Assembly (NCBI GenBank): GCA_900637135.1
Contig: LR134353.1
Location: 3,658,001-3,722,000 of the forward strand
Reading direction: 5' to 3'
DNA length: 64,000 nucleotides
From: Mycolicibacterium flavescens
GTDB lineage: Bacteria > Actinomycetota > Actinomycetes > Mycobacteriales > Mycobacteriaceae
The translations under genes were made by a program, and so were the position numbers. Below the pieces are notes generated by a model that worked only from the letters and a program-made list of their open reading frames with translations, searched no databases and was not told the DNA's origin. The first letter of the stretch is position 1; each line of letters begins with the position of its first letter. Positions 9,129 to 17,921 of this stretch are shown here, piece after piece.

Positions 9129-10757
9129 TCAGCGGCCGCCGAAGGTTGCCCTGGAGTCATTGCGACGAAAGGCCAGCACACTGCCCTCGGCATCGGCCGA
9201 AACGAACAATGTGCCGTCGTGCGCCGCGGTAATGCCGGCGAATGGACCTTGCGGACCTGTGAATGGCGGCATTGCCAACAGAGGCTTGGGAACCACGCCT
9301 GGCGGAGCCCCAACGGGAAGGTTCGAGGCGATGGAGTACTTGGCGCCGTTCTCCAAGTCGACTACGACGAGTGTCTTGGCTTCGGCATCGACGATATAAA
9401 GATGCCTTCCTTCAACGTGAATACCGTGGGGACACTGCATTTCGTCCGCCACCGGCTCTGCCTTTGAGCCGGTGATCTTCAACACCCGCCCGGTTCCCGA
9501 TTCAGCCACGAGGGGACTGCCGTCAGGTGCAAGGGTTACTCCAACCGGGGTGTCCAACTCGGATGCCAGCACTTCGACACCCCCGGATTTCGTTGAGAGA
9601 ACTCGGCCGGTGCCCTGTTCGACAAACAGTGTCTCGCCCCCAAGTGCCATCGCAACACCGTAAAGCTGGTCGAATCCATCTGCGACGACATGACTCTCGT
9701 TTCGTCCCGGGCAATATCGCGCCACTTGACCACTCGAGGTGGTCACGGTGAACTCACCGGGACCTGATTCGGTCAGCCCGCGCATGTAGCCCGGGTAGCC
9801 AGGAGTGAACAGCATGCCTACGTGGCGCAGCGTGTGGTCGGCGCGCAGCACGTACATGTACGGTCCGTCGGCGATATAGAGGTTGCCGTCGGACGCGATG
9901 GTGAGGTCCAGTGGCCAGTTGAACCCACCCGGCAGCATGGTCCGAGCGCGTCCGCCGTCGAGAACTTCGTAGATCTCGCCAGAGAAGTTCGACACGAACA
10001 GCCGATCCTCGGCGAAGGTCAGGTTATCTAAGCCAGGGCTTAGATCGGCCAAAACCGACTTAATGCCCGTGCGCGGATCGATGCGCAATACCTGGCCGCT
10101 ATGCGCTTGGGTGGACACGATGTGGCCATCGGCGTCGAACTTCACCGAGTCCGGCACGCCGAGGTCACCGACAACGGTCTCAGGTGAGCCCCCGTCGGGG
10201 CTGATGCGCCAAATCTCGTTGGCGCCCATGACCGGGAAGTACAACAGGCCATCTGGGCCGACCTCCATGGCGTTCGCCATGGGTACGTTTTCCAGCAGGA
10301 TTCGAGGCTCTCCGCCCTCTAAATCGAGCTCCAACACTCGCCCGCCCGGCCGGCACTCATTGACGAACAACCGGTCGCGGTAGATGGTGATGCCGTTCGC
10401 AACGGGGATGTCATCGCACAGCACGCGAGTACGCCCCGCGGTGTCGATCATGCTCACCCGCCCGTTCAGGACTTCGGTGACGTAGAGATTGCCGGCTGAG
10501 TCGAAAGCGATGTCGTCGGGCGCGACGATCTCGCTTCCTTTTGCGCTGATCGTGCCCAAGCGCCCACTTCTCGTATCCAGCGCACTTATCTGGCTTCCAG
10601 TCACTTGCGCGATGTATACGCGGCCGTCGGGGCCAGTCCGCAGCCCATTGGCACCAAAGAGGCGGCTTGGCGGCGTGAGACGTTCAACGGTCCAACCCTC
10701 GGCGAGATTGAACTTATCCGCTGAGCTGTAGCGGGCTTCCTGCAGCGGTATCGCCAT
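9129..10757 (-). CDS. NHL/SMP-30-like beta-propeller protein
   Basis: A 542-residue protein made of repeating blades of about 40-45 residues, for example GPDGRVYIAQV, DSAGNLYVTEVLNGRV, GPDGLLYFPVMGANEIWRI, ASDGNLYIADG and APDGSPLVAESGTGRV. These repeats are typical of NHL/SMP-30/gluconolactonase and virginiamycin B lyase folds. The length suggests more than one six-bladed propeller. There is no signal peptide, so it is probably cytoplasmic. Family members include lactonases and lyases, so a lactone-opening or scaffold role is possible, but the catalytic residues cannot be assigned by eye. Confidence 0.75.
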   Translation of the reverse strand: MAIPLQEARYSSADKFNLAEGWTVERLTPPSRLFGANGLRTGPDGRVYIAQVTGSQISALDTRSGRLGTISAKGSEIVAPDDIAFDSAGNLYVTEVLNGRVSMIDTAGRTRVLCDDIPVANGITIYRDRLFVNECRPGGRVLELDLEGGEPRILLENVPMANAMEVGPDGLLYFPVMGANEIWRISPDGGSPETVVGDLGVPDSVKFDADGHIVSTQAHSGQVLRIDPRTGIKSVLADLSPGLDNLTFAEDRLFVSNFSGEIYEVLDGGRARTMLPGGFNWPLDLTIASDGNLYIADGPYMYVLRADHTLRHVGMLFTPGYPGYMRGLTESGPGEFTVTTSSGQVARYCPGRNESHVVADGFDQLYGVAMALGGETLFVEQGTGRVLSTKSGGVEVLASELDTPVGVTLAPDGSPLVAESGTGRVLKITGSKAEPVADEMQCPHGIHVEGRHLYIVDAEAKTLVVVDLENGAKYSIASNLPVGAPPGVVPKPLLAMPPFTGPQGPFAGITAAHDGTLFVSADAEGSVLAFRRNDSRATFGGR

Positions 10758-11040
10758 GAGCGTCCGGGCCTTCCCTCATAGGTCCTCGACGGAGGCTATC
10801 AACTCTCCGTAGTCCAGACAACAGGTGAACATTGTCAGGCCGCGATTTCGCCTTAGCCCAGTACCACAAGCCTTTTCGTGGGGACCCCCTCGAGTACCGC
10901 GCCCGGCCTGCGGAAGCTTATTGTCCGGACAAGCACCGTGCTCGTCGCACATAAGCACGGTCGCCCCGTCGCGATAAGCTGGCATGGCAATGCCTCAATA
11001 GATACGCGAGGCTGCGCCAGATGCCTCACCCGCTAAGCGG

Positions 11041-11391
11041 TTACGCGTGAGACTCGTTGCCGCGCTGCGTCCAGAACGACATCCTTGAACTCGGCAGGTC
11101 GAGACTGTCGCCCATATGCAGTTCGCCCCGCGCGACGCTGTCTACGACCTTCCCCATTATTGCGTTGACGTCCCCCTCCATCTCATAGATGGTGAGGTAA
11201 CGGTGCTCGGGGACGTAGCCGCCCGGCACATGGTAGATCTCGGCGTCGAGTAGATCGAACCGCTTGGCCGACAACATCCCTGGGACTGCGAGGAGTTCCG
11301 GGATGTGGACGTTGTCATACCAGTCGTTGAACTCGGACTCCTTCCCCGGCGCAGGGTTCGACAAGACAACCTGGATGAATTTGTCAGACAT
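11041..11391 (-). CDS. Small dimeric alpha-beta barrel (EthD/ABM-like) protein
   Basis: A 116-residue protein starting at ATG 11391 with RBS GAAGGAGGAGC. The segment FIQVVLSNPAPGKESEFNDW followed by YDNVHIPELLAVPGMLSAKRF is characteristic of ferredoxin-like dimeric alpha-beta barrel proteins related to EthD and antibiotic-biosynthesis monooxygenases. Such proteins often accompany catabolic P450 or oxygenase clusters with ill-defined roles. It lies upstream of the propeller gene on the same strand with a 283-base gap that appears empty. Confidence 0.7.
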   Translation of the reverse strand: MSDKFIQVVLSNPAPGKESEFNDWYDNVHIPELLAVPGMLSAKRFDLLDAEIYHVPGGYVPEHRYLTIYEMEGDVNAIMGKVVDSVARGELHMGDSLDLPSSRMSFWTQRGNESHA

Positions 11392-11467
11392 CTTCGCTGC
11401 TCCTCCTTCGAGATGACGTCCCTAATCCTAGGGACGCGCGTACCGATGCGGTCTTTGGTCAGACAAT

Positions 11468-11482
11468 GCACCGAGTCAACTG
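11468..11482 (-). promoter_or_regulatory. AGTTGACT motif copy
   Basis: On the reverse strand this reads ACAGTTGACTCGGTG, nearly identical to the copy near 21149 (ACAGTTGACTCAGTG). TTGACT could serve as a -35 box for the gene starting at 11391, but the hexamer 17 bases downstream (AAAGAC) is a poor -10, which favours an operator role. Confidence 0.4.
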
Positions 11483-11702
11483 TTTAGGCAAGCCCCCGTT
11501 CCGTACATCGTCGGTGGATCGCAGCTACAGCTGTCTCGAGTCGTGAGGCCGTCGCCCGCTCGGGTTGCACCGGTCTCCTGGACACAACACCCGACCATCG
11601 ACTTGAGCACCCGCGCATAGTGGGGACAACTGACAGAGTCTGACCATGGAGTCACTAGTGGCTCCAGCATCCCTTCTCAGCGCATAAAGCCAATAGACAG
11701 GA

Positions 11703-11717
11703 CACATAGTCAACTAA
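11703..11717 (-). promoter_or_regulatory. AGTTGACT motif copy
   Basis: On the reverse strand this reads TTAGTTGACTATGTG, sharing the TAGTTGACTA core with copies near 1038 and 37893. It lies upstream of the small alpha-beta barrel gene in the same intergenic region as the previous copy. The hexamer 18 bases downstream (CTTTAT) matches TATAAT at 3 of 6 positions. Confidence 0.35.
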
Positions 11718-11982
11718 TTCGATTGATTTATCGTTTTCGGCCGGTATCATTGCCCCACAGCGTGATCGCGCGTTGTCCACGATGATGATCACTTTGGAGA
11801 GCCTCCGTGCCAATAGATGGGACTCGGATCGCATGGTTACACCCGATCTAGCGAGTGGCGCATCGCATTTGAGTGACGATACGAGCGCGGCGTGCAAATC
11901 GTGTGCTTGACACCCCACTTGACAGTGGGACGGTTCGGGCCATCGGAAGCGACGAAGCGATCGCCAGGCGACCGCGGCATCA

Positions 11983-12086
11983 ATGAGCCCCATGAAGCGC
12001 GGCGGCGTGCCCGGGGACATGGTGCGGCTAGCTACTTCAACGGCGCCCAAGTACTGGTCGACGGCGGGCATTTCCGCACCTTCTAA
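11983..12086 (+). pseudogene. Decayed C-terminal tail of an SDR
   Basis: One frame reads MSPMKRGGVPGDM, the usual SDR segment before the last helix, and a second frame reads ASYFNGAQVLVDGGHFRTF followed by a stop, the usual SDR C-terminus. The two are out of register by one frame near 12025, and no N-terminal SDR sequence precedes them. This is best explained as the frameshifted remnant of a deleted SDR gene just upstream of the intact SDR at 12125. Confidence 0.6.
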
Positions 12087-12124
12087 TCCAACACGAACCA
12101 CTGGGACAAACCAAAGGAGAAGTC

Positions 12125-13018
12125 ATGGCAGGCCGCATGGATGGCAAGGTCTCGTTCGTCACTGGCGCAGGACGTGGCCAGGGTCGGGCACACGCATTGC
12201 GCCAGGCGCAAGAAGGCGCCGACATCATTGCAATCGACATCTGCGAAGACATCGAGTCCAACCCTTACCCGATGGCTAGCTGGGATGACCTCATGCAAAC
12301 CCAGAAACTCGTCGAACAGACGGGGAGGCGGTGCGTGGCGGTCAAGGCCGATGTGCGCAAGCGCGAACAACTCGAGAAAGCGGTGGGCCAGGGCGTGGCC
12401 GAATTGGGCCAGCTCACAACCGTTATGGCTAACGCCGGTATCTTGCCGATGGCCATGGGTGACCCACATCCGATGGATTTCCAGGACGCCGTCGACGTCG
12501 ATCTCATCGGCGTCATGAATACAGTCGCGGTTACCGTCCCTCACCTGATAGCAGCGGGCAACGGCGCATCCATTGTGATCACCGGGTCAACAGCGGCTCT
12601 GATCGACAATACGATGACAGCCACCAACGACCCGCGGGCCCTCATGGGCCCGGGCGGAGCGGGCTACAGCTGGTCGAAGCAGGCACTCGTCAGTTACACG
12701 CAGCAAATGGCGTTGCACCTAGCACCCACCGGGGTTCGGGTGAATGTAGTGCACCCGACGAACTGCAACACCCACCTCATGAACAGCGAAGGCATCTATC
12801 AGATCTTCCGACCGGACTTGGAAGGTACGGTCACCAAAGAAGATTTCCGCCCAGCCTCGGAGTTCTATCATGCCCTACCAACACCGTGGATTGAGCCTGA
12901 AGATGTCGCAGAGTTGGTGCTTTTCCTTGCCTCAGACGCTTCCCGGCACATGACCGGGACCAGCATCCCGCTGGATGCCGGCTGCATGGTCAAATGGCCG
13001 AAAGGACCCGGACAGTGA
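12125..13018 (+). CDS. Mycofactocin-dependent SDR family oxidoreductase
   Basis: A 297-residue SDR starting at ATG 12125 after AAAGGAGAAG. The nucleotide motif is TGAGRGQGRAHAL, and a long insertion follows beta-strand 2 (DICEDIESNPYPMASWDDL and onward), both hallmarks of the mycofactocin-coupled SDR subfamily, whose bound NAD(H) does not exchange freely and is reoxidised through mycofactocin. The catalytic YSWSK is near residue 180. It probably oxidises an alcohol intermediate to an aldehyde or ketone, a good fit with the ALDH gene a short distance away on the other strand. Mycofactocin genes themselves are not in the window. Confidence 0.88.
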   Translation: MAGRMDGKVSFVTGAGRGQGRAHALRQAQEGADIIAIDICEDIESNPYPMASWDDLMQTQKLVEQTGRRCVAVKADVRKREQLEKAVGQGVAELGQLTTVMANAGILPMAMGDPHPMDFQDAVDVDLIGVMNTVAVTVPHLIAAGNGASIVITGSTAALIDNTMTATNDPRALMGPGGAGYSWSKQALVSYTQQMALHLAPTGVRVNVVHPTNCNTHLMNSEGIYQIFRPDLEGTVTKEDFRPASEFYHALPTPWIEPEDVAELVLFLASDASRHMTGTSIPLDAGCMVKWPKGPGQ

Positions 13019-13248
13019 GTTCGGGTGGCGCGGGCGACTGCGCTCGGACGGCGAAGATGCCGCACCTTGCCGACATCTGAGTGAACTGAAAAAAACTGGT
13101 TCCAGCCGCGGATTCGCGTGGACACCGGGATCCGGCGCGATGGGTCGTCGCATCCCTCCATCGGCGACACATCACCTGAATTGCCGTCAGGCCCAGCGCA
13201 CTACTACCGACACACCTTTTGGTAGGAGACGCACGCGACGCTTTGGGC

Positions 13249-14454
13249 TTAAGTCACAGCCCCTACGGTCTTGAGCGCGATGATCTGCTCCCAGTCGAAG
13301 CCGAGCTGTTCGAGGATCTCGTCTGTCTGTTCGGCGAACGTGGGAGCCGGGGCCACGTCAGGGGTGCTCACATCGAACTGCACTGGATTACTCACCAGCT
13401 TCAGCTCTCCGGACCGACGCAGGTATTCGTTTGCCTGAACTTGGACGTCATCGGCAACTCGCAGGGTGCCCTGAACCGGCGCCCAGGGCCCCGCAAGGGT
13501 CGAGAACCGTTGTGACCATTCGGCTAATGTGCGGCTAGCGATCACGCCGCTCACGATCTCAACCGCCTCGGCAGTGTTCGCCGCGATCTGTTCGGCGCTC
13601 GCAAACCTCGGATCTTGGGCAAGTTCCGGCACATCGAGGTGCCGGCATACGTCCGCCCAGAACTTCGCCGGCTGCATCATCACGAACGAGATGTAGTGAG
13701 CGTCAGACGTCGCGTAAAGGCCAACCAGCGGGTTGGAAGGCGAGCCGTGCGTCCCCACCGGCGGTACCACCAACTCCTCGCCGAGATGGGTTGTCAACGC
13801 CACGGTGTGGCCCATTGCCCACACTCCGCTGCTGAGAAGAGAGACGTCGACTACCGAGGGCTCACCCGTGCGTTCCCGTTTCAGCAATGCTGCGGCGATA
13901 CCTCCCGCCAGGTTCGTACCGGAGATGGTGTCCCCGTAGGCCGGCCCGGGCAGACCGATCACCCCCTCAACCCCTAAGGGAGTCGCGGTGGCAGCCGCAC
14001 CGGCCCGGCACCAAAACGCGGTCATGTCGTAGCCTCCCTTGTCGGCCTCGGGACCACGCGGCCCGAGCGCGCTTCCGCGCGCATAGACGATCGACGGGTT
14101 TACGGCACGAATGTCATCGAGATCGATGCCCAGCTTCTTTCGCGCTGCCGGCAAGAAGCTGGTCAGGAACACGTCCGACCGGCGGACAAGTTCGTAGAGA
14201 ACTTCCCGGCCCTCTTTCGTCGAAATATCCAATCCGATGCTGCGCTTACCTCGGTTGGCATTGTCGACATTGGGGTTGGGGTCACCCTTGACTATCAGCG
14301 TCCCGACCTGACGCAATCCGCGTTGGGGATCGCCGGTGACGGCGTGTTCAACCTTGATTACGTCTGCTCCCCATTCGGCCAGAACCGCACCTGCCGACGG
14401 GACGAAGGCGTACATCGCGACCTCTAGGACGCAGATTCCTTCGAGCGGGTTCAT
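13249..14454 (-). CDS. Family III (CaiB/BaiF-type) CoA-transferase
   Basis: A 401-residue protein with the family opening LEGICVLEVAMYAFVPSAGA, then LAEWGADVIKVE, NRGKRSIGLDI and DVFLTSFLPAARKKLGID. The aspartate in PAYGDTISG is the likely catalytic acyl-carrying residue. It transfers CoA between acyl-CoA and a free acid. Its ATG overlaps the stop of the ALDH gene by four bases (ATGA), so the two are coupled: the ALDH would supply the acid that this enzyme activates. It is clearly paralogous to the transferase at 43645, with LEVA, GADVIKVEH and GDxQRG blocks conserved. Confidence 0.9.
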   Translation of the reverse strand: MNPLEGICVLEVAMYAFVPSAGAVLAEWGADVIKVEHAVTGDPQRGLRQVGTLIVKGDPNPNVDNANRGKRSIGLDISTKEGREVLYELVRRSDVFLTSFLPAARKKLGIDLDDIRAVNPSIVYARGSALGPRGPEADKGGYDMTAFWCRAGAAATATPLGVEGVIGLPGPAYGDTISGTNLAGGIAAALLKRERTGEPSVVDVSLLSSGVWAMGHTVALTTHLGEELVVPPVGTHGSPSNPLVGLYATSDAHYISFVMMQPAKFWADVCRHLDVPELAQDPRFASAEQIAANTAEAVEIVSGVIASRTLAEWSQRFSTLAGPWAPVQGTLRVADDVQVQANEYLRRSGELKLVSNPVQFDVSTPDVAPAPTFAEQTDEILEQLGFDWEQIIALKTVGAVT

Positions 14455-15959
14455 CCGATTACCGCCGCAAAGGTCTTGCGCTCGAGAAACTCCTCTAAGC
14501 CGGCAACACCGAGTTCCCTGCCGATCCCCGACTGTTTATAGCCGCCGAAGGGACAATCCGGACCCGCGTAGTTGCCCCCGTTGATACTCAACGTGCCGGT
14601 CCGCACACGTCGAGCCACCGCGACAGCGCGTTCATGGCCCCCGAAGACTGCACCGGAGAGCCCGAAAATGGAATTGTTGGCGATACGGACCGCGTCGTCG
14701 TCGTCCTCGTAGGGAATGACGATCAATACCGGTCCGAACACCTCTTCTTGCGCGATCTCGCTGTCGGGATCGACGTTGATGAGCAGAGTAGGCGCGTAGA
14801 AGAATCCGGGATCTATCTTCGTGCCGCCAGTAACCAGTGTCGCGCCGTCCTCGATCGCACGCTTGACCATTCCGTCGACTTTGTCGCGCTGCTTCTCGTT
14901 GATCAACGGACCCATATACGTTGCGGGGTCGTCAGTGTCACCATAGGTGACCATCTCCATGTTCTGTTTGACAAGGTCGACGATCTGATCATGACGTTGC
15001 CTCGGGACCAGCATCCGCGAGGTGATCGCACATCCCTGCCCCGCGTGATGGGTGATCATGAAGCTTGCCATCATGGCCGCGGTTGCCAGGTCTGCGTCGT
15101 CGAGCACGATCATTGCGGATTTGCCGCCGAGTTCAAGAAAAACTCTCTTGATGGTTCCACTCGCTGCCGCCATGATCTTGCGACCTGTGGCGGTCGAACC
15201 GGTGAAGGTGATCAGGTCGACGTCCGGACTCGTGGTCAGGACGGTCCCGACCTCGGGATCGGTGGAGCTGATGATGTTGACAACTCCGGCGGGAATATCG
15301 GTGTACTCCGCGATCAACTCGCCCAGCGCCAACGTGATCAACGACGTGTCGGGAGCGGCCTTCAAGACGACCGTGCAACCGGCGGCCAAGGCGGGGATCA
15401 GCTTCGCCAACGCAAGCTGGTTGGGGTAGTTGTAGGCGATAATCGCACCCACGACCCCGACGGGTTCTTTCTCAACCCAGCGAGTGTGGCGCATTCCCGC
15501 GAAATCTACCTCGCCGAGATCCTCAGACATAGGATAGTTGGGCAATAGGTCCGCGTAGTACCGCGGGATCCCGATCGGAGTGTCAAGCTGTGGTCCTTCC
15601 GTCGACCCACGAGTTGCCCCCGCCTCGGCGATGGTGAGCTTTCGCAGTTTCTCGCTGTTCTCGACCAGGACCTTGTGTATCTGATCGAGGCACCGAGTGC
15701 GCAGTTCCGTGTTAGTCGCCCAGTCGGTGCTGTCGAACGCTCTGCGTGCCGCGGCGACCGCTCGTTGCGCGTCCATTGGCGTCGCCTCCGGGGCATAACC
15801 GACAAGCCCTCCGGTGGCGGGATTCACCGAAGCGAATGACTCCGGTGCAGCGACGAGTTGACCGTCGATGAGCATGAGCCCACGAATGTGTTCGCCGGAG
15901 GGTTTCCGAAGTTGTTGTTCACCGACTCCGGTGACGATGGTTGTGTCATGGGCCGACAT
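14451..15959 (-). CDS. NAD(P)-dependent aldehyde dehydrogenase
   Basis: A 502-residue ALDH superfamily enzyme. The ATG at 15959 is chosen because GGGAGG lies just before it; the frame extends 20 codons further upstream without an RBS. The general base is in LELGGKS, the nucleophile is C310 in HHAGQGC, and EEVFGPVL and PFGGYKQSGIGRE are canonical C-terminal motifs. It oxidises an aldehyde to a carboxylic acid, and its translationally coupled partner is the family III CoA-transferase. Together they form an aldehyde-to-acyl-CoA module that recurs at 42-45 kb. Confidence 0.93.
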   Translation of the reverse strand: MSAHDTTIVTGVGEQQLRKPSGEHIRGLMLIDGQLVAAPESFASVNPATGGLVGYAPEATPMDAQRAVAAARRAFDSTDWATNTELRTRCLDQIHKVLVENSEKLRKLTIAEAGATRGSTEGPQLDTPIGIPRYYADLLPNYPMSEDLGEVDFAGMRHTRWVEKEPVGVVGAIIAYNYPNQLALAKLIPALAAGCTVVLKAAPDTSLITLALGELIAEYTDIPAGVVNIISSTDPEVGTVLTTSPDVDLITFTGSTATGRKIMAAASGTIKRVFLELGGKSAMIVLDDADLATAAMMASFMITHHAGQGCAITSRMLVPRQRHDQIVDLVKQNMEMVTYGDTDDPATYMGPLINEKQRDKVDGMVKRAIEDGATLVTGGTKIDPGFFYAPTLLINVDPDSEIAQEEVFGPVLIVIPYEDDDDAVRIANNSIFGLSGAVFGGHERAVAVARRVRTGTLSINGGNYAGPDCPFGGYKQSGIGRELGVAGLEEFLERKTFAAVIG

Positions 15960-16038
15960 CAGGCCTCCCGTAATAGTCGTCAGCACAGAGCATTCCCCTG
16001 CTCGCCGCGAAGCATACAACTCGAATCGGCCGATCTTC

Positions 16039-16079
16039 GTAAAACAGTTTACTCTGTACCCTATCTACGGTTTACTTGC
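16039..16079. promoter_or_regulatory. Divergent promoter region with AGTTTACT motif
   Basis: Between the leftward ALDH and the rightward ferredoxin-P450 genes lies ACAGTTTACTCTGT (near 16040-16053), with arms ACAG and CTGT. A second TTTACT (near 16070) follows 17 bases after the first. It is a variant of the AGTTGACT motif found elsewhere in the left part and may be an operator shared by the divergent genes. Confidence 0.4.
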
Positions 16080-16155
16080 CTCAGGGTCGGCGCTACCAAA
16101 GCGCTCGCGTAGACAGATTGACCGACCAACTTCCAACGATTCGGGAAGGGGACCC

Positions 16156-16404
16156 GTGAAGGTTTGGGTAGATCCGCAACGGTGCCAGGGTCATACCTTG
16201 TGCGCCATGATTGCACCGCACATCTTCGAACTCAGCGAAACCGACGGATGCGCATCTACTTCCGGCGAGACCGTCCCGTCCGATCAGGAAGATGCGGTGC
16301 GCGAGGCGGCTCGATCATGTCCTGAGCAGGCCATCGTGATCGAGGAAGCCCTCTCCGAGAGCGGTCAAGCCGCCGTAAACAAGGTGAAGGAGCCGGTCCA
16401 GTGA
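16156..16404 (+). CDS. 3Fe-4S ferredoxin
   Basis: An 82-residue ferredoxin starting at GTG 16156 (KVWVDPQRC); the frame extends further upstream but this start gives a standard family length. Cysteines C10 and C16 with C55 in SCPEQAI match the C-x5-C ... C-P pattern of 3Fe-4S ferredoxins that serve actinobacterial P450s; C32 is extra. The stop overlaps the GTG start of the P450 gene by four bases, so it is almost certainly that P450's electron donor. No ferredoxin reductase is nearby. Confidence 0.9.
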   Translation: MKVWVDPQRCQGHTLCAMIAPHIFELSETDGCASTSGETVPSDQEDAVREAARSCPEQAIVIEEALSESGQAAVNKVKEPVQ

Positions 16405-17759
16405 GTGGGGACACGAGTGCTTACAGCGACGCGAAGAAGCAGTATTACTACCACTTCGACCGGCACAGTCCGGACTATCGCGAACGTTTCGAGAAGATCA
16501 CCGCCGAAATGCAGGAGAGGTGCCCGATCGCATGGTCGGACACCTATGGTGGGCACTGGGTCGCGAGCAGCAGTCAGGCAGTGTTTGAGCTCGCCCGTTG
16601 CCCGCACATCTCCAATGACCACGATCTGCACAACGAACGTCGCGGGTACCACGGAATCGCCATCCCCCACAGGGATATTCCCATCCGGGGCGGAATGCTG
16701 GAGATGGATCCGCCCGAACATCGCTTGTACCGCAACGTTGTGAACCCGTACTTGTCCCCAGCAGCGGTCAAACGGTGGTACCCGTTCATCGATGAAGTCG
16801 TACGCGCCAGCATCGATGAGAAAATCGAGGAAGGGCACATCGACTTTGTGGACGACTTGGCCAACGTCGTCCCAGCTGTGCTTACCCTGGCGATGCTGGG
16901 CATCCCACTGAAGAAGTGGACCCTGTACTGCGAACCCGCGCATGCCCTGATGTACACGCCCGAGAATTCCCCGGAAGCCCCCAGGGTTGCGCAGCAACAA
17001 ATCGATATGGCCATGGATCTGCTCGCCAACATGAACGAAATTCGCGAGAATCCACGACCCGGTGTGGTCAACGCGCTAGTGAACATGCGCATCGATGGCC
17101 AACCCGCCCCGGAACAAGACCTATTGGGCATGCTCACTCTGTTGATCGGCGGCGGATTCGATACCACGACCGCTCTCACCGCCCACGCACTCGAGTGGTT
17201 GTCGGAGAATCCGGATCAGCGGGAGCGGCTCAACCGCGAGCGAGACGCTCTGCTCGACCCCGCGACAGAGGAATTTCTCCGTTTCTACACACCCGCCCCC
17301 GGCGACGGTCGCACCTTCTCGCAGGACGTCGAGGTCGAAGGTGTGAAGTTCCGCGAGGGCGAACGACTCTACATCTCCTGGACTATGGCCAATCGCGACC
17401 CTTCCATGTTTCCCGAGCCGAACAAGATCTTGCTCGACCGAAAAGGCAACCGGCACTTCAGCTTCGGACTGGGTGTGCATCGCTGCATCGGTTCGAATGT
17501 GGGACGTGCCGTATTCAAGGCGATGCTCACTGCGGTTTTGGATCGAATGCCCGATTATCGATGCATCCCGGAAGGCACCGTCCACTACGAGACTATCGGA
17601 ATGATACAGGGGATGCGCCATTTGCCGGCCGAGTTCACGCCGTCAAAGAAAATGGGAGCAGGGTTGGACGAAACCTTGGAGCGACTCCAAAAGATCTGCG
17701 ACGAACAAGAATTGGCCCGACCGGTTACCGAGCGTAAGGAAGCGGCCAAGATCGACTGA
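16401..17759 (+). CDS. Cytochrome P450 (coupled to ferredoxin)
   Basis: A 452-residue P450 starting at GTG 16401, overlapping the ferredoxin stop. The I-helix is GGGFDTTT near residue 252, ExxR is EEFLR near 290, and the heme loop FGLGVHRCIG gives C362 as ligand. EMDPPEHRLYRNVVNPYLS is the C-helix region. The C-terminal extension of about 50 residues after the fold (from AEFTPSKKM) is longer than in most family members. It is likely the entry hydroxylase of the left pathway, with the mycofactocin SDR, ALDH and CoA-transferase processing its product. Confidence 0.93.
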   Translation: MSGDTSAYSDAKKQYYYHFDRHSPDYRERFEKITAEMQERCPIAWSDTYGGHWVASSSQAVFELARCPHISNDHDLHNERRGYHGIAIPHRDIPIRGGMLEMDPPEHRLYRNVVNPYLSPAAVKRWYPFIDEVVRASIDEKIEEGHIDFVDDLANVVPAVLTLAMLGIPLKKWTLYCEPAHALMYTPENSPEAPRVAQQQIDMAMDLLANMNEIRENPRPGVVNALVNMRIDGQPAPEQDLLGMLTLLIGGGFDTTTALTAHALEWLSENPDQRERLNRERDALLDPATEEFLRFYTPAPGDGRTFSQDVEVEGVKFREGERLYISWTMANRDPSMFPEPNKILLDRKGNRHFSFGLGVHRCIGSNVGRAVFKAMLTAVLDRMPDYRCIPEGTVHYETIGMIQGMRHLPAEFTPSKKMGAGLDETLERLQKICDEQELARPVTERKEAAKID

Positions 17760-17831
17760 ACATTGCCGTAGACAAGCTGGATCTGTAGATGCGCCCTTGA
17801 AGGCAATGCGGGGTCGAACGAAGGAGGTACC

Positions 17832-17921
17832 GTGACGCAGTTGGGGTCGACCGTGTCGATCGAGCTACGTTCGCGGTGCGACCAGGGGTATCCGCACTCC
17901 CGCCCGGTCGTATCGACATGA
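17832..17921 (+). CDS. Possible 29-residue leader peptide upstream of the tandem GntR gene
   Basis: A GTG at 17832 follows the best Shine-Dalgarno in this area, AAGGAGGTACC, and opens a 29-codon frame whose TGA overlaps the ATG of the regulator gene (ATGA at 17918-17921). This arrangement would couple translation of the regulator to that of the leader. The peptide (begins VTQLGSTVSIELRSR) has no recognised features. Alternatives are a sequencing frameshift, which would make this the true N-terminus of the regulator, or chance. Confidence 0.35.
   Translation: MTQLGSTVSIELRSRCDQGYPHSRPVVST

Larger units (their letters stand above)
11392..11982. other. Intergenic region with two AGTTGACT motif copies
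   Basis: No gene was recognised. The region carries two leftward-reading copies of the AGTTGACT motif (near 11474 and 11708), then runs into an SDR remnant. Confidence 0.5.

Noticed and set aside
10776..10985. A 69-codon reverse frame between two leftward genes
   Set aside because: Cysteines and glycines gave a zinc-finger-like impression, but spacing fits no known motif and there is no RBS.
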